Part shown: one piece after another, positions 11,912 to 24,464 of the stretch | Layout of the letters: every line of letters begins with the position of its first letter | How positions within the stretch are numbered: the stretch's first letter is position 1 | NCBI RefSeq assembly: GCF_001039355.2 | Contig: NW_019775866.1 | Span: 1-45,094 of the forward strand | Direction of reading: 5' to 3' | DNA from: Lingula anatina | Taxonomy: Eukaryota > Brachiopoda > Lingulata > Lingulida > Lingulidae | DNA length: 45,094 nucleotides | Translations under genes and position numbers: made by a program | The notes under the pieces: generated by a model | Databases searched by the model: none | Told to the model about the DNA's origin: nothing | The model's input: only the letters and a program-made list of their open reading frames with translations

Positions 11912-14900
11912 TCTACAGCTGAACTTAACAAACATTAATGCAAAAAGACTATAACCATTTGAAAAGGCACAAAGAATTGATATTTTGCAAATCTGTTTCA
12001 GGTTGCTCACTGTCCTTTAATGGATGATATTTTATAAAAGAAAACAAACTGTTCACACTGCCCAGCCCCCATTGCTGTAATATAGCTGTGTCCAGATCTC
12101 CATTCAATATAACTACACAATAACACTGCAGCAGGGAGACAGCCTATGCAAACACAGTCTGAAGAAAGCATTGACCAAATGAACAAGAATGCAGACAATT
12201 ATAGACTGACAGCAGCTGCACATTGTATGCTGAGATGATGCATGGGTTTTGATATACTTATATATATATATCAGATATATCTGGATATACATGATGCAAA
12301 GGGGGCACAGTAGTGTAGTAGCAGCAGCAGCTTTGTGGTGCAAAATTCAAAACTGAAATATGGATTTTACACGTACTAGTATATGGATACGCATGTCATA
12401 ACACATATATACACACATCAGCACATCACTGGACTGTCAAAGCAGACATGAAGTACTGGTTTTATTTATCAAAAGGAACCCCAGGTGTCTGGCTCTCATG
12501 CCTCCTGGCGTCTGCAGTATTTTACCAAGACGCTGGTAGTGATAGCAGTGAAGTTTTCTGGTCTTACATTACTGGGAGCACAGAACATGTCATGGACAGC
12601 CACATGTTTTGAACATGGAGAACTCCATTGTCATACTAAGGTAGTCCTCATAACAGCAAAAATGTGAATTGTTTCAATGTTGGTTATATTCAGATGGTAT
12701 ATATATTGGATGCACTGTCAAGGGCAATGGCAAACATTTGGATTTATGGTATACTTTTTAACAGTGCAGTATGATTATAAATATAGAAGTCTTTTAGTAT
12801 GTGGATCACGCTACTAGATGGATAATTTGAAGCAACACCAATGACTTGGGATATTGTCTGGATTTCACTAGAAAACAAGTTTTCACTGCAACTGGATGGC
12901 ATTGTTGCTCAGTTTTTTCCCCAAGTTTTGTCATGCTTCTGGACTGGCCTATCTCTGGACCTCGTGATTCATACATTTTAATTGTCATAAATATGATTGG
13001 CGGAAACGATTTACATTTTCTACAAATGTGGCAACACCCCTCAGATTTTTTTAGAATTTCCTATCACTGATTAGATTTTAATTAACATATACAGCATTTA
13101 GTTTTAGGAGAGCATGGGGAGTAGACATATAAGTCAGCTGATTACTGTCATGCTCAGGACCCTTTTCACATGAAGCAGTACACTTAAGGATACATTCTGT
13201 ACTATTTCACTTAGACTGGACACATCCTTACTTGTTATTATGAAACAGGTTGTACTGGCTTTAACTAGCTTGAATCCATCCCACTGTTTAGGCAGAAGTT
13301 GATCAGTTGGCTGTGTGTGCATGAGCACAGGGGTTGTGTTTAGGTGACCCCCTCACCTAAAATTTGGACAGTTAAGTGGTTTAAGTTCTCTCAAATTGGA
13401 CTGGTACAGACACTATTGCTCAAGTATACCACTCAATATGAGAAGGCCTTCAAATTTCTTCAATTCATTGCTGATGATTTACTCACCATCTGCTTCCTGT
13501 TGGGCAGTATAGCCCAAAGTGGACATCTAAAAGTATATCTTACATATTGCAAAAAGTTTTTATCGTATAGTTTTCTCTTTATTCAATTCAGTTGCCATTG
13601 AAGTTATACTGAAGAGATAAAAGGTGACTTTTGCCACAGCTTTTAAAAAAGATGCTTAATTTTTCAATCAGGTTTTGCCTAGAAATAATTGGTTTGTTCA
13701 CTGCCTTCAATAAGGGACCAAACACCATTCTTATCTGTAAAATGTGAGGGGTTGATAATTTGTTCTGCACTGTATATTAGTGTATATACCTATAGTAGAA
13801 TAAGTATTTTATATATTTTCATCATTAAATAATGCATTAAGATCTATACATTCATAATAACAAAGGTTTTCAAAGCCATGGTATTTTAGCTTACAAGTAT
13901 GTTGTAACGCAAGGCAGTGTGCTTTGAGATTGCATTCATCTTCTTTATTCTGAAATTTTCATAAAAAGATAATTAGTAATTCCAAACTGTTCAAGACCTA
14001 ATTATAGTATTAGTAGATCTTGACAATTTCACAAATTTTCACACCACAGAAATTAACTTGGCAATATTGTGCTCACAGTTTGACATGATCAGTGAAAGCA
14101 CTGCGCAAATTTTATCATTAACTTTATTTCAGTTACCTGCTAAGTTTGTGTTGTTCAGGTTTTTTTAATGCGTTGATAACTTAAAATATTGTTATCAGAT
14201 GTAGTCCTGACTGAAACCATGAAAACCACACAAAAAAGCAGGATTGCAATTTTATCTTTTATTATTTAGCACCTTTTACCAAAGTTACAGCAGCTCAGAC
14301 TGGCTTAATGAACAACATGAGGGCAATGTTTAAATGATAGTAGTTTTTGGTGGATCGCTGGTATTCCAGAAGTTTTTTAGTCCTTTTCTTGTTTTCATTT
14401 TATATATATGTATATTTAGCATCATGTCAGTAATTCTGGAGAGAAATAATTTAAAAATCATCTTTAAGAGAATTTTCTTTTTGCAATCAAAAATTTGCAA
14501 TTGCTGTTGTGCTGTAGTGTTTGAGAAATGAATGATCACTTGTAGAGAATGAGTGAAAGTTTGTATGCAAGGGGAAACTTACAAGAAATGTTGAACAAAA
14601 GTTGAAATTATGATGCTCAGTGAAACAGTTTTCCTAGTGGAAACTGAGGCATTTTTCAAGGAACACCCAGTTTTTTAGTTGCAAGAATTAAAAAATTCTG
14701 CTACGTGCTGGTATGTAGCCCAATGCTTATTTATTATAAAGGTTGTGAAGCTAAATTCTTACTTATCAGTAGGACTTGAACTCTGGATATGGATTGTATG
14801 AGTATTTGCATTAAATACTGTCAAATTGATTCACATCTTGTTTTATTGCATCAGTGTTTTATAACTTGTTGAAATGTTGATTTACTGAGTCAAGGAAGGA

Positions 14901-15060
14901 ATTGGGTTTTGAAATGTAGAAAAGGACTTGATGACCCCTCCCCCTCCCCCTTTAAACCAATCATATTAAATAAATAAATAAAATAATGAACATAATAAAA
15001 AATAGTGTGAAGAAACCACTTTGATACAAAAGTATTTTAAGAAAACAGTGAGTGAATTTA
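11727..15060. other. Non-coding stretch downstream of CDC42SE-like stop codon
   Basis: Open frames here are short, not conserved-looking and without domain signals. The interval presumably holds the 3' UTR exon(s) of the CDC42SE-like gene, given the donor at 11727, but I could not identify the acceptor or the poly-A site with confidence. It contains an (AAT)n repeat at about 11860-11909 and TA-rich tracts near 12258-12285. Confidence 0.45.
11860..11909. repeat. (AAT)n microsatellite
   Basis: About 16 trinucleotide units downstream of the CDC42SE-like stop codon. Confidence 0.95.
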
Positions 15061-15220
15061 ATTATCAGTCTCTGTGTGTGATATCAAATGTGGAGATTGT
15101 AAAATAACGCAAAAATGCTTGACTCTAGCCCCCCCCTCCCCAATCGTTATATGGATCAAAGAAGCAATGTGACGCACGATTGCAGTAGAGAAGACGAAAT
15201 CTCTGCACAACTGGCAATGT
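15061..15220. repeat. Dispersed repeat, copy 1
   Basis: The two ends of this segment match the ends of 25011-25268. The shared left end is ATTATCAG followed by CTGTGTGTGAT; the shared right end includes GATTGCAGTAGAGAAGACG and ACAACTG. The centre is shorter here, so this copy looks internally deleted. It is probably a degraded transposon family. No coding capacity is visible. Confidence 0.6.
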
Positions 15221-16193
15221 GACGAAAAAAGGAAATAATAGAAACAATATCAAGTTTTTTCAGGATACTATATTAATGAGCTTTTGCCAAAAAAAAAAAA
15301 AAATCCTTTTTTACTACCTCACATTCTTCCGGATAAATCTTCATTTTTCAGTTATCCACATGTCAACTTAAAGGGTGACGTCACTATTGCGGTTTGAGGG
15401 TAAAGTTTGAATTTTTTTTTTCTCAATTTCTCTTTTACCTGAGCACCTACGAACACTGTTTTAACGCCAATTTAATGACACCATTTAGTACCCTGCCAGA
15501 GATTTTTCTTAAAATCCTTAGTTCATATTTTACCAGTGATAAAGCAAAATAATACCTTTGCATAATGAAAATCTGTAATTAGGGGATCACAACTCCATAA
15601 CAAAATTATTTAACCAAAATGGCGACACGGAATTGTAGCCCATTGATTTATGGTCAACTATTTCAATTTTCGTGATAAAATCTTGTTCAGGGATGAAGTT
15701 ACGCCCCATACCAATTGCTATTTCTTGATAAAAGCTTTGAGTTCCTTATACTTTACATTGCAACGAAAAATACAGGCGCCAATATTTTATTGTTTTTTTT
15801 TAATTAGCACAAAGATAGACACATTATTGAATAATTAGATTCAAGAAAAACTAATTTTCGGTATCTGGAGTATAATAAAGGCGTACAATACCCATAAAGC
15901 ATTTAATATATAATTTAGCCATGAACTCTTAATTTTCAAATGAACTTATTACTTTGCTCTGATACTGTACTATACTAAGGCCACACTGATTTTATTTTCT
16001 GAATAACATCCTCTGGAGACCTGAAAACTAACGTGAGAGGACAAAAAATAAATATATGAATTAAACAGCAAAAACATAGTAATTTAGTACATAGTAAAAA
16101 TGCAAACAGAGCTTTTTGGATCTTTTAATGTTACAATTGACTGCTATGTTCAGACACTGTCGAAAAAAACGAATCTTTGATACAAAGTCTTAT

Positions 16194-18433
16194 CTAAACA
16201 AAACGGTAGGCAGCACTATCCAACGTATGAACATTTTGGTTAAGGTAGATTCGATATCCCGAGTGATAAAGATAGTAGTTGGACATCGTAGAAGCTTCCA
16301 GAGCAAACCATCCGGCGTGTAAAATGTCCTGCCTGATGATAAAGGTCGCCTCCTCATCAAAATTTGAACTTCCTTGTGCTGGCGCTGGACGGTATTCAAG
16401 ATTGGTATAGGCCGAGTTAGAGATCTTGTACCGAAAGAACCAATGAGGCTTTTCAGCAGATTCGATGGACACCGTTCCCGCCACTCCGGTTAGACCGGGA
16501 CTCCAAATGTTGAAGGTTTTGGTGTCACCGTTGATAATGTGGCAGTAGTTGGTATTGCTGTCGTACGTCATGAAGTAAGTCTGAAGGTTATAGGACTGCA
16601 TTTTCACACCCTTCTGAAGGTAAGTGCATGTAGGAGCTGGAACTGTAAAAATACAGTTACAAAAAAGCCAACTTCAATTGAAGTCAAAACAATCAAGTTT
16701 TCCTTTCACCTCAAGAAAATCATTTTTTCTGATACTGTCATTTTCCCTAAACGAGCCCTAACATCAATCGTTACAATTTATACTGTCGAATATTTATACC
16801 GATTTCAAAGTCAACTCTTAAATATTTTATTAAACATATCTTATTTAACAGTGACCAAGTAGTAGACCCTGAACAATTCCCTTCAATCTTGTTTTCCTGC
16901 CTTTCCATAGCAGCTGAGATCAAATATTGAAAAAGTAAAGGTGTTCAAGATTCAAAAGCCAGCACCTACGTCGACATTTGTTACCGATAAAACGAAAATA
17001 TTTCAACAGCTTTATAGGGCTATATTTCACCCATGTACTTACGGATTTTAAAAGCAGCATTGTTTTTGTAGCCATCAGTATCTTGAAAAGAGCTCACAGA
17101 CAAATGAAAGTGCCCATGAGAAATATATTTCTCTGGATTATACGCTGCCTCAAACGCCAAATATCCGGCAAACCAGGTGCCATATCGAATTTTGAAGGTA
17201 GCATCCTCGTAGAAAGTTTCTGGACTGTAAGATTCTGGATCGGTTCCCCAGAGATGTACGGCGTTGGTGTCTGCGCGGTACCGAAAGAAGTGACCTGGTT
17301 TATCGTTGGACTCGATGGAAACAGTTCCTTCCTCTCCCGTCAATCCAGGTCGAAGGATTCGGAAGGTCTTTCTGTCGTCCTCAAGAATTTTAGCTCTGTC
17401 AGCATCAGAGCTGTCATATGTAAAATAGTACGTCGGGTAGTTTTTGGACTGCAACTGGATACAGGTGTATGGATATGCTGAAAAAAGAAAGGAAACCCCC
17501 ATATTTAACAAATAGTCGTAAAAAGAAGTCGCAAAAGATTGTGGAAATGAGCATAGATTATGTGAATTACGTTTCTCCCGCTAAACAAGCCCCTTACGTT
17601 GGAAGCATCATAGAGCAGTTACAATTGGAATGACTTACTTGCTTCAGTGAGTGCACAACTTTGGACGCCTTTATCAAACCCGTTCGTCTGAAAATGAAAC
17701 AAAACTTTCTCAGAACACATTTTCAATATGTGCTCGAAAACTCTCGAAAACTCAAGATTCTTTAACGGCTTTTATATACAGGGTTGCTCAATATGGTTGT
17801 CATACCCTCAAAGATTTATCCATTTCGATGAGATAAATTTGTATATACCAGCTACATAAAAGATTACTTTGTTTTGTTACGGCTAGAAGATATTATGAAG
17901 ATTTATGTAGCAGGATTTACCTTTTCGTAGTATGCAAAGCCCCTTTTAGTTTCCAAATTGATTCTTTAACGGCTTTTATATACAGGGTTGCTCAATATGG
18001 TTGTCATACCCTCAAAGATTTATCCATTTCGATGAGATAAATTTGTATATACCAGCTACATAAAAGATTACTTTGTTTTGTTACGGCTAGAAGATATTAT
18101 GAAGATTTATGTAGCAGGATTTACCTTTTCGTAGTATGCAAAGCCCCTTTTAGTTTCCAAATTGTTTCCTCTTTTGTCCACTATTTTCGAATTCAACTCG
18201 CAAAGTCGAGTCTTGTTTTCTGACACATCTTCAAAGTTGAAGGACAAGCATGCCGGATCATCAAGGCATTTCAAGTAGCACTGGAGTCTGTTATCAACGT
18301 TGTGTGTGCTGAGAACGGAATACGCCAGTCGTACATCTTTATCGCAGTTAGAGGGACGCTGTAAAAAACTTGGTGTTCCTTGTCCTGTGGTAACCAAAAT
18401 GGTCAAGATTGTAAGAAAAAATGAACCCGTCAT
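16194..18433 (-). CDS. Secreted PAN/apple + double AbfB-domain protein, paralogue A
   Basis: Four minus-strand coding exons: 18125-18433, 17639-17687 (49 nt), 17043-17477 and 16194-16642, joined in phases 0, 1 and 1, giving 413 residues. Residues 1 to about 20 are a signal peptide (MTGSFFLTILTIL, ending near GQGTPS). Residues about 28-118 form a PAN/apple-like module with Cys in NCD, LQC, LKC, PAC and LCEL plus one in exon 2 (VQSC), six in all. Two AbfB-type beta-trefoil repeats follow, each with the SIES-x3-P-x-x-FFRY signature and a later FEA or LEA motif. AbfB domains bind arabinose side chains in fungal enzymes; here no catalytic domain is attached, so a lectin or recognition role is inference. 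Compared with B-D it has two extra codons (Cys-Thr) at the start of exon 4, an AbfB-1 exon of a different subtype (KNYPTYYFTYDSSDAD) and a 204-bp tandem duplication in intron 1. Its TATA box is degraded. Confidence 0.87.
17756..18163. repeat. Perfect 204-bp tandem duplication spanning an exon 1 / intron 1 boundary
   Basis: 17756-17959 and 17960-18163 appear identical. Each unit contains the last 39 nt of paralogue A exon 1 including its splice donor, plus about 165 nt of intron. The copy nearer the promoter (17960-18163) is joined to the rest of exon 1; the other leaves an orphan exon tail and donor at 17921-17959 inside the intron. Identity of the copies implies a recent event or an assembly error. 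Confidence 0.92.
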
Positions 18434-18939
18434 GATTTACGGTTTTTAGTCCTAGAGGTTTATGGTTCTCGTTCTTTATGTTGGAACGAAGTGGATCATA
18501 AACTCTTTTGATAGCCTTTAAGTAATTATCGGGCTCTATTTTAGGGCTCATTCCCAATGAAATGTAGATCGATCCAAGTCCACGGGAACTCTTGCTGAAT
18601 GAGATTAACACGCATCCTTCTGGCGTTGAGCAAAATGTAGAAAACCTGGTGGTAATACGAGTAAGTTGGAAACAAGAGGAGCCGTGTTTATCTATCAATC
18701 TAATTGCATTCAGCGAGAATCTAGTTTGGTTCGATCTACGTAAAACGAAAGTTTCACTGGGAATGAACCCTTGGTTACTAATGAAAATTGATCCTAGTTT
18801 CCTTTTGCGTTATTATCTACTAATGGTAAAATGCTTTCTATCGCTTTTGCAGTTTGAATAGCTTTTCATATACTGATTTTAGACCAAGTTTTCTCTAATT
18901 TCTTTATTATATTTTATTTACTATCGGTGAGGCCTGTTT

Positions 18940-19085
18940 GTTTTTCGACCCCATAAGAGCTTACCGGAAATTGAGGTAGCTCCTCTGTAAAGTGCCTGCT
19001 GGCTTTTAGATGTAGGTTGTTACACTGTCCAAGATGAAGCAAACAATGAAGAACAAAGGACAAATAAAATAGCAAATGGCTTGAA
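18940..19085 (-). promoter_or_regulatory. Conserved upstream block of the array (copy A)
   Basis: A segment starting with CCGGAAATTGAGG and including TAAAGTGC and AGCAAACAATGAA is matched upstream of B (about 23345-23480), C (about 29650-29780) and D (about 35640-35760). It lies about 300-650 bp upstream of each start codon. It is shared by descent; whether it is regulatory is inference. Short open frames across it differ between copies, which argues against coding. Confidence 0.4.
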
Positions 19086-19430
19086 TATTGTATTATATGG
19101 GTTGAATTATTGAGCAGCCAAATGCAAATGATATAGTGTAAACTGCAATATTTTAGAATTGCCAATGCTTATACCGACGACTTTAAAAATTATGCCAGGA
19201 TTGATACGTGGTGCGCCGAGCGAACGAAAAAAGAAAGATAAGTGAGAGAGCATTCATAACCAGTCGATCCCCGGACTAACTAGCCCGTGAGTCAAATATG
19301 GCCATTTCAAACTTGTCAAGTCATCACTTAATAAACATTGACTAGATTTCTAGTGGAGATTATGTGGCAAGCTTTCAGCCAAGCTTACGAGTGGGTGGGT
19401 CCTATTTGATCTGTGGTCTTAGGCTTCTTT

Positions 19431-19613
19431 GGCCGCATTCAGTACAGCGGACTAACTAGTCCTTGGATCTAATATGGCGACCCACTTAAAAGCTGCTGTC
19501 TAATCTCCTAACAGACACTGAATACATTATCCTCGGGATTTCCCACGAAGCATTCAATTGGGTCAGCCAAATTTGATCTGCGAACTAGTTAGTCTGCTGT
19601 TGTCAATGCGGCC
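19431..19613. mobile_element. Foldback element, GGCCGCATT family
   Basis: This 183-bp unit begins GGCCGCATT and ends with its reverse complement AATGCGGCC. The arms stay alignable for about 50 bp through CTAACTAGT and a TAATATGGC / AAATTTGGC block. A second, older and less regular inverted repeat using similar arms lies just to its left (about 19265-19425). The internal motifs resemble those of the element at 25971-26163, suggesting one family. No coding capacity. Confidence 0.6.
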
Positions 19614-20004
19614 TTACAGAAGTAGTTTATACCGAATCTCCGCACTTAGATCTATATAACTGTTGAACTCTTTAAGACATATGTTTTATCCATTGATCAC
19701 ATGGTTAGTGGCCAATCTTTTTCTTTACGGTGCTAGTTTGCATTGTGCTGAAGGTATAAATATGTAGAGAATCAGTGCTTCTCTTTTACAGATTTTGATA
19801 TTACTTTGGTAATTTCTTAGATTTTTTCTTTTATTTGTACGTAGACTGAAACATGTGCTCATTCACACTCCATTGCACCCATTCCGTGTTTTTTATTATG
19901 GCCGAAATACAAAAGAAAATATTATAAATGACAGGGGCATTGTCCACTGTTAAGCAATTTTATATAGACATAAAATCGGTTGTACACGTGATTATCAGGA
20001 TCAA

Positions 20005-20153
20005 AACACACACACACACACAGACACACACAGACACACACACACACACATACACACACACACATACACACACACACACAGACACACACACACACACACA
20101 CACAGACACACACACACACAGACACACACACAAACACACACACACACACACAC
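20005..20153. repeat. (CA)n microsatellite with CAGACA interruptions
   Basis: About 150 bp of CA repeats broken by GACA and TACA variants. It creates artefactual Cys-Val and Thr-His open frames on both strands. Confidence 0.97.
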
Positions 20154-20864
20154 TGTTCGGATGGTTCTGTTCTACACATATTTAGATCTTCACACATTTT
20201 CTATTCAAATAATATTATGGAATTTGGAGGAAATATATCTATAAGAAAACGTGGTATTCGTCCATGTTTGAGTTGACGACGATGCGACTCCTTGATTTCA
20301 GCTGAGTTGCTCAAAAAAAGTAGAATTTCCTTTTCCGAAAAAATGCAATACAATAAATAGTGTCTGGTTATTTTAACATATTTTTGTAAGGAGGACTATG
20401 GTATCTGCTTAAGGTGGCTAACAATTGCAAGTTTATATTGAATTATTATGCGAAAATGGGCGTTTTTACTGGAGTCAGCATTCATACATATAAAAGAATA
20501 CTCATACCAAAGGAAAGATGTTTTTCACTCTGCAAGCACGTCAGGTTTCAATTTTACTTTTACCGATGGGACGGCTTCTGTGACAACAGTAGGCCCTATT
20601 TACAAGGATGTGAAATTTGTACAAAAATTACTTTCACAGGTATTCACTAAAATGTTAAAGACTACTCAAATTTCAATCGATTAAAATAGACGAATTTCTT
20701 GGAGACCAATGTCGTCCGTCAGTTAGTCTGCAACGACTAAGGAAAATTACACATATCTATCGAAACTATATACAGTATTACGCTCTGTCGGGTGTGTTCA
20801 CATCTTGCAGAAAGGTACCGTGCAAGAAGGCAAAATTACCATCCAAAAAATCTCCTTACTTTCT

Positions 20865-20916
20865 ATAGACCGGCCCGGCTCGTTTATAGACCGGATTTGA
20901 TCCGTTCATAGACCGG
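20865..20916. repeat. Three ATAGACCGG direct repeats at 21-22 bp spacing
   Basis: ATAGACCGG occurs at 20865, 20886 and 20908, about two helical turns apart, just downstream of the paralogue B stop codon. Function unknown. Confidence 0.8.
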
Positions 20917-20982
20917 ATTAGTATGTACATTACCTTCTTATAGTACATATAGTTAAATGTATACAAAGCCCTTAGGGTCTCT

Positions 20983-23039
20983 TTATGATAAAGATATCTG
21001 CAATGATGTGTCAATGTCGAAGAACGGAGCAAAACGGTACGCAGCATCATCAGTTGTTTGGGCATTTTCATTTAAGTATATACGATAATTCTTATGGCGA
21101 AGGTAGTAGTTGGACATCGTAGAAGCTTCCAGAGCAAACCATCCGGTGTGTAGAATATCCTGCCTGATGATAAATGTCGCCTCCTCATCAAAATTCGAAA
21201 TGCCTTGTGCTGGCGCTGGACGGTACTCAAGATTGGTATAGGCCGAGTTAGAGATCTTGTACCGAAAGAACCAATGAGGCTTGTCAACAGATTCGATGGA
21301 CACCGTTCCCGCCACTCCGGTAAGACCGGGACTCCAAATGTTGAAGGTTTTGGTGTCACCGTTGATAAGGTAGACGAAGTTGTTGTCGTCGTAGGACATG
21401 AAGTGAGTCTGAAGGTTATAGGACTGGATATTGACGCTCTTGTGAAGATAGGTTGGAGCTGGAACTGCAAAAACATATTTCTAAACACCAACTTGGATTA
21501 AAGTCAAATCAATCAAGTTTTATTTTTCTTCAGTTTCTGCCCTTTCACTCACATGAACCCTTACATCAATCGATTCTGCCGCAAAAACAAGTATGCGAAT
21601 TTCGAAATCATCATTTCTTCCATTTCTTTGTGAAGAGTTATTAAATTGTCAGCATTTTTAGGACTTAATTTCATTCACGTGTTAATAGACCGAATAGAAT
21701 GTACTTACGGATTTTAAAAGCAGCATTGCTTTTGTAGACATCAGTATCTTGAAAAGAGCTCACGGCCAAAAGGTAGCTGCCCTGAGAAATATATTTCCCT
21801 GGATTATACGCTGCCTCAAACGCTAAATACCCGGTAAACCAAGTTCCGTATCGAATTTTGAAGGTAGCGTCCTCGTAGAAAGTTTCTGGACTGTAAGATT
21901 CTGGATCGGTTCCCCAGAGATCTACGGCGTTGGTGTCTGCACGGTACCGGAAGAAGTGACCCGGTTTATCGTTGGACTCGATGGAAACAGTTCCTTCCTC
22001 TCCCGTCAACCCAGGTCGTAGGAGTCTGAAAGTCTTTCTGTCGTCCAGAAGGATTTTAGCTCTGTCAGAAGCGCTGGTATCGTATGAAAAGTAATATGTC
22101 GGAAAGTTCCTAGACTGGAGTTGTATATCTGTGTATACATATGCTGGAAGATTAAAACAGGTCGTTATTTGGGCTATAGCTTATTACATGGTATCTTATT
22201 ATATTTTATTTTGCTGTATGCAATTGTACATTACAAGGCAATTAAAGTCGTCCAGAAGGATTTTAGCTCCGTCAAATCAGAGCTGTCATATGTCAAATAG
22301 TACGTAGGGTAGTTTTTAGACAGTTACTGTATTCTGGTGTACACATATGCTGAAAGATAAAAACAGAAAAAGCAAAAAAGACGAAAAGTCGAAATAAGCA
22401 GTCGCGAAGAGAGTTACGAAATGAGCATTGAAAGTTTTAATAGCGTTTTCTCCCTCTATCAAAAAGCAGTCGGAAGCATCACAATGGAGTGATATTTAAA
22501 ATGACTTACTTGTTTCAAGATGTATACATCTTTGGATGCCATTATCAAAACCATTCGTCTGGAAATAAGACAGAAAACTTTCAAAGAACTCGTCTTCAGA
22601 ATGCGGACGAAACCCCCCAATGCAAATGTTTTCTTTTATAAATCTAGTAAAGAAAAACATGCACCAGCTCCAAAATGTATTACTTTGTTTTTATAAGACG
22701 AGTAGAAAATGTTCATGTAACACAAATTACCTTTTCGTAGTATGCAAAGCCCTTTTCTGTTTTCAAATTGTTTCCTCTTTTGTCCACTATTTTCGAATTC
22801 AACTCGCATACTCGAGTCTTGTTTTCTGACACATCTTCAAAGTTGAAGGACAAGCATGCCGGCTCATCAAGGCATTTCAAGGAGCACTGGAGTCTGTTAT
22901 AAACGTCGTGTGTGCTGAGAACGGAATACGCCAGTCGTACATCTTTATCGCAGTTAGCGGGTCGCTGTAAAAAACTTGGTGTTCTTTGCCCCATGGTAAC
23001 CAAAATGCTCAGGATTGTAAGACAAAATAATCCCGGCAT
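20983..23039 (-). CDS. Secreted PAN/apple + double AbfB-domain protein, paralogue B
   Basis: Minus-strand exons 22731-23039, 22510-22558, 21709-22143 and 20983-21464 give 424 residues with the same domain order and intron phases (0, 1, 1) as its neighbours. The signal peptide is MPGLFCLTILSILV. The PAN module keeps the Cys pattern, with an extra Cys in LQCSLKC context replacing Tyr by Ser. AbfB-1 is of the RNFPTYYFSYDTSASD subtype shared with C and D. AbfB-2 contains an altered MSYDDNNFVYLINGD segment where the others have MTYDSNTNYC, so one Cys is lost. The usual terminal RFV-stop is replaced by RFAPFFDIDTSLQ plus a few residues, a 13-residue extension made by loss of the ancestral stop. A TATA-like box lies at 23110-23118. 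Intron 2 holds a relic AbfB exon. Confidence 0.87.
22247..22351 (-). pseudogene. Relic of a second AbfB-1 exon in intron 2 of paralogue B
   Basis: Read on the minus strand, this 105-bp segment starts after a CAG like a genuine exon 3 and aligns with the first quarter of exon 3 of paralogue A (KNYPTYYFTYD subtype). It has an in-frame stop after about eight codons and a small deletion near the Asp-rich region. The remaining three quarters of the exon are missing. Homologous relics sit in the same intron of C and D. Confidence 0.85.
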
Positions 23040-23109
23040 GATTCACGGTTTTTGGTCCTCAAGGTTTATGGTTCTCGTTCTTTATGTTGAAACTTAGCCG
23101 CTCGTCAAC

Positions 23110-23118
23110 TATTTTATA
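23110..23118 (-). promoter_or_regulatory. TATA box of paralogue B
   Basis: TATAAAATA on the minus strand, about 71-79 bp upstream of the ATG. It is conserved in position with C and D, implying a 5' UTR of roughly 45-50 nt. Confidence 0.65.
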
Positions 23119-24464
23119 CCCTTTCAATATCATCGGGTTATATTCACTTAAATAGAATTATTTCCAATGCAATTACCTAGGTACAATGGAGTAATGAAAC
23201 TTGATCCTGATTTTCCTTTTCAGCAAAAGTTCAATATTTTCCTTTGCATTTGCAGTTTGAATAGCAATTTTTTAAAACCGATTATTAAATAAGTTTTCTC
23301 CCATTCTTCATTGTAATATATTTACTTTGGTTGTTTGTTCCTGAAACCACGGGGGATCACTGGAAATTGAGGGATCTCTTCTGTAACTTAATCGCTGACA
23401 TTCAACAATAGCTTGCCGGGCAGAAAACGTTCAAGCAAACAGAGTAAAACAAAAGACGAAAAAATGAACAAATAGCAGGAACATTGTATCGATTAGATTA
23501 ATTGGCAACATTTCTAATGTAAAACGATAATGTTAACTGCAAGAATTGAATTGTCAATGCTTTCACTGATCTTAAAATGTCCAAATAGAAACTTGGTGCG
23601 CTGGGCAATCGAAAAAGGAAAGAGAACTGTCGAATCCCTGCACTTAGAGCTTTATAACTGCCGAACTAATTTAACTTTTTGTGTTATGATTTTACTTTTA
23701 CCAACTTGATTTAACTGATGGTTTGTAGTTTTAAGGACCATTTTAAGTAATGTCTAAATTTAGATTAACTTTAAATTTGGCAAAAATTGCTGCATGTTAT
23801 TTCATTGTGCAAATTAAATGAATAAATGAACAATTTATCTTCATTATCAAAACAGTTATTTACGGTTCCATAGAAAAGTATTTACTGATATTTTAGTGAT
23901 AGTAGATACTTTGGAACAGATACTTTGGAACAAAAAAGTAATGAAATAGCTCTGGGATTTCAAGTAATCAACGGGAACGCGTTCCTCGCCAGACATGCCC
24001 TTTGTATTTGGTAGGGGGGCGATTTCACACCTTGTTGTTGAATAGTGCACATCCCTGTCTATGTAAGGTAAACGCAAGACAAGCATGGTTTATAGAAAAA
24101 AAAGGTATATTTAGAACCCCAGAACATGACCCCATAGCGGAATCCGTTTATGTGTGAGTCAGCGGAGTCACCGCGGAGCCCCGGATGATCAAATAGAGAC
24201 GTCTACCCTTCTCACTGAAAAATCCATATTAATTTCCCATCATAATCGATAGTCCTATCCTCTCGCACAACTCCAGTCCCCAAACACGGTCTTACATCGT
24301 TGAAGGGTACAAAAGAATGACATCGATCTCTTTGCTTCATTGCAGAACTTGAGACACTAGGTCAATAAAACGTGATGTTCCTACTGGAGTACGGCAGGGT
24401 AGGCTTTTCCTAGATTTATATATAGGTATCTTAACAGCATAAAATGATACGATAACGTTTAAAT

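Larger units (their letters stand above)
18434..20982. other. Intergenic region between paralogues A and B
   Basis: No exon is recognisable. It contains the promoter of A, a conserved upstream block (about 18940-19085) shared with the other three paralogues, a foldback element, a long CA repeat, and about 0.8 kb of unique AT-rich sequence before the 3' end of B. Open frames near 20414-20684 on the plus strand overlap each other in two frames and have no domain signal. Confidence 0.5.

Noticed and set aside
15370-15385. GTGACGTCAC palindrome (CRE-like) upstream of nothing recognisable
   Set aside because: A perfect CRE but no gene start nearby on either strand; left as likely chance or repeat-derived.
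18914-19165. 83-codon minus frame upstream of paralogue A, with a similar one upstream of D (35503-35745)
   Set aside because: The shared peptide (ELPQFPVSS) reflects the conserved upstream DNA block; the frames differ at both ends and are absent upstream of B and C.
19922-20197. Cys-Val and Thr-His repeat proteins
   Set aside because: Pure translation of the CA/GT microsatellite on both strands.
20414-20684. Two overlapping 78-codon plus frames between A and B
   Set aside because: No domain, no splice context and no paralogous copy in the other intergenic regions.
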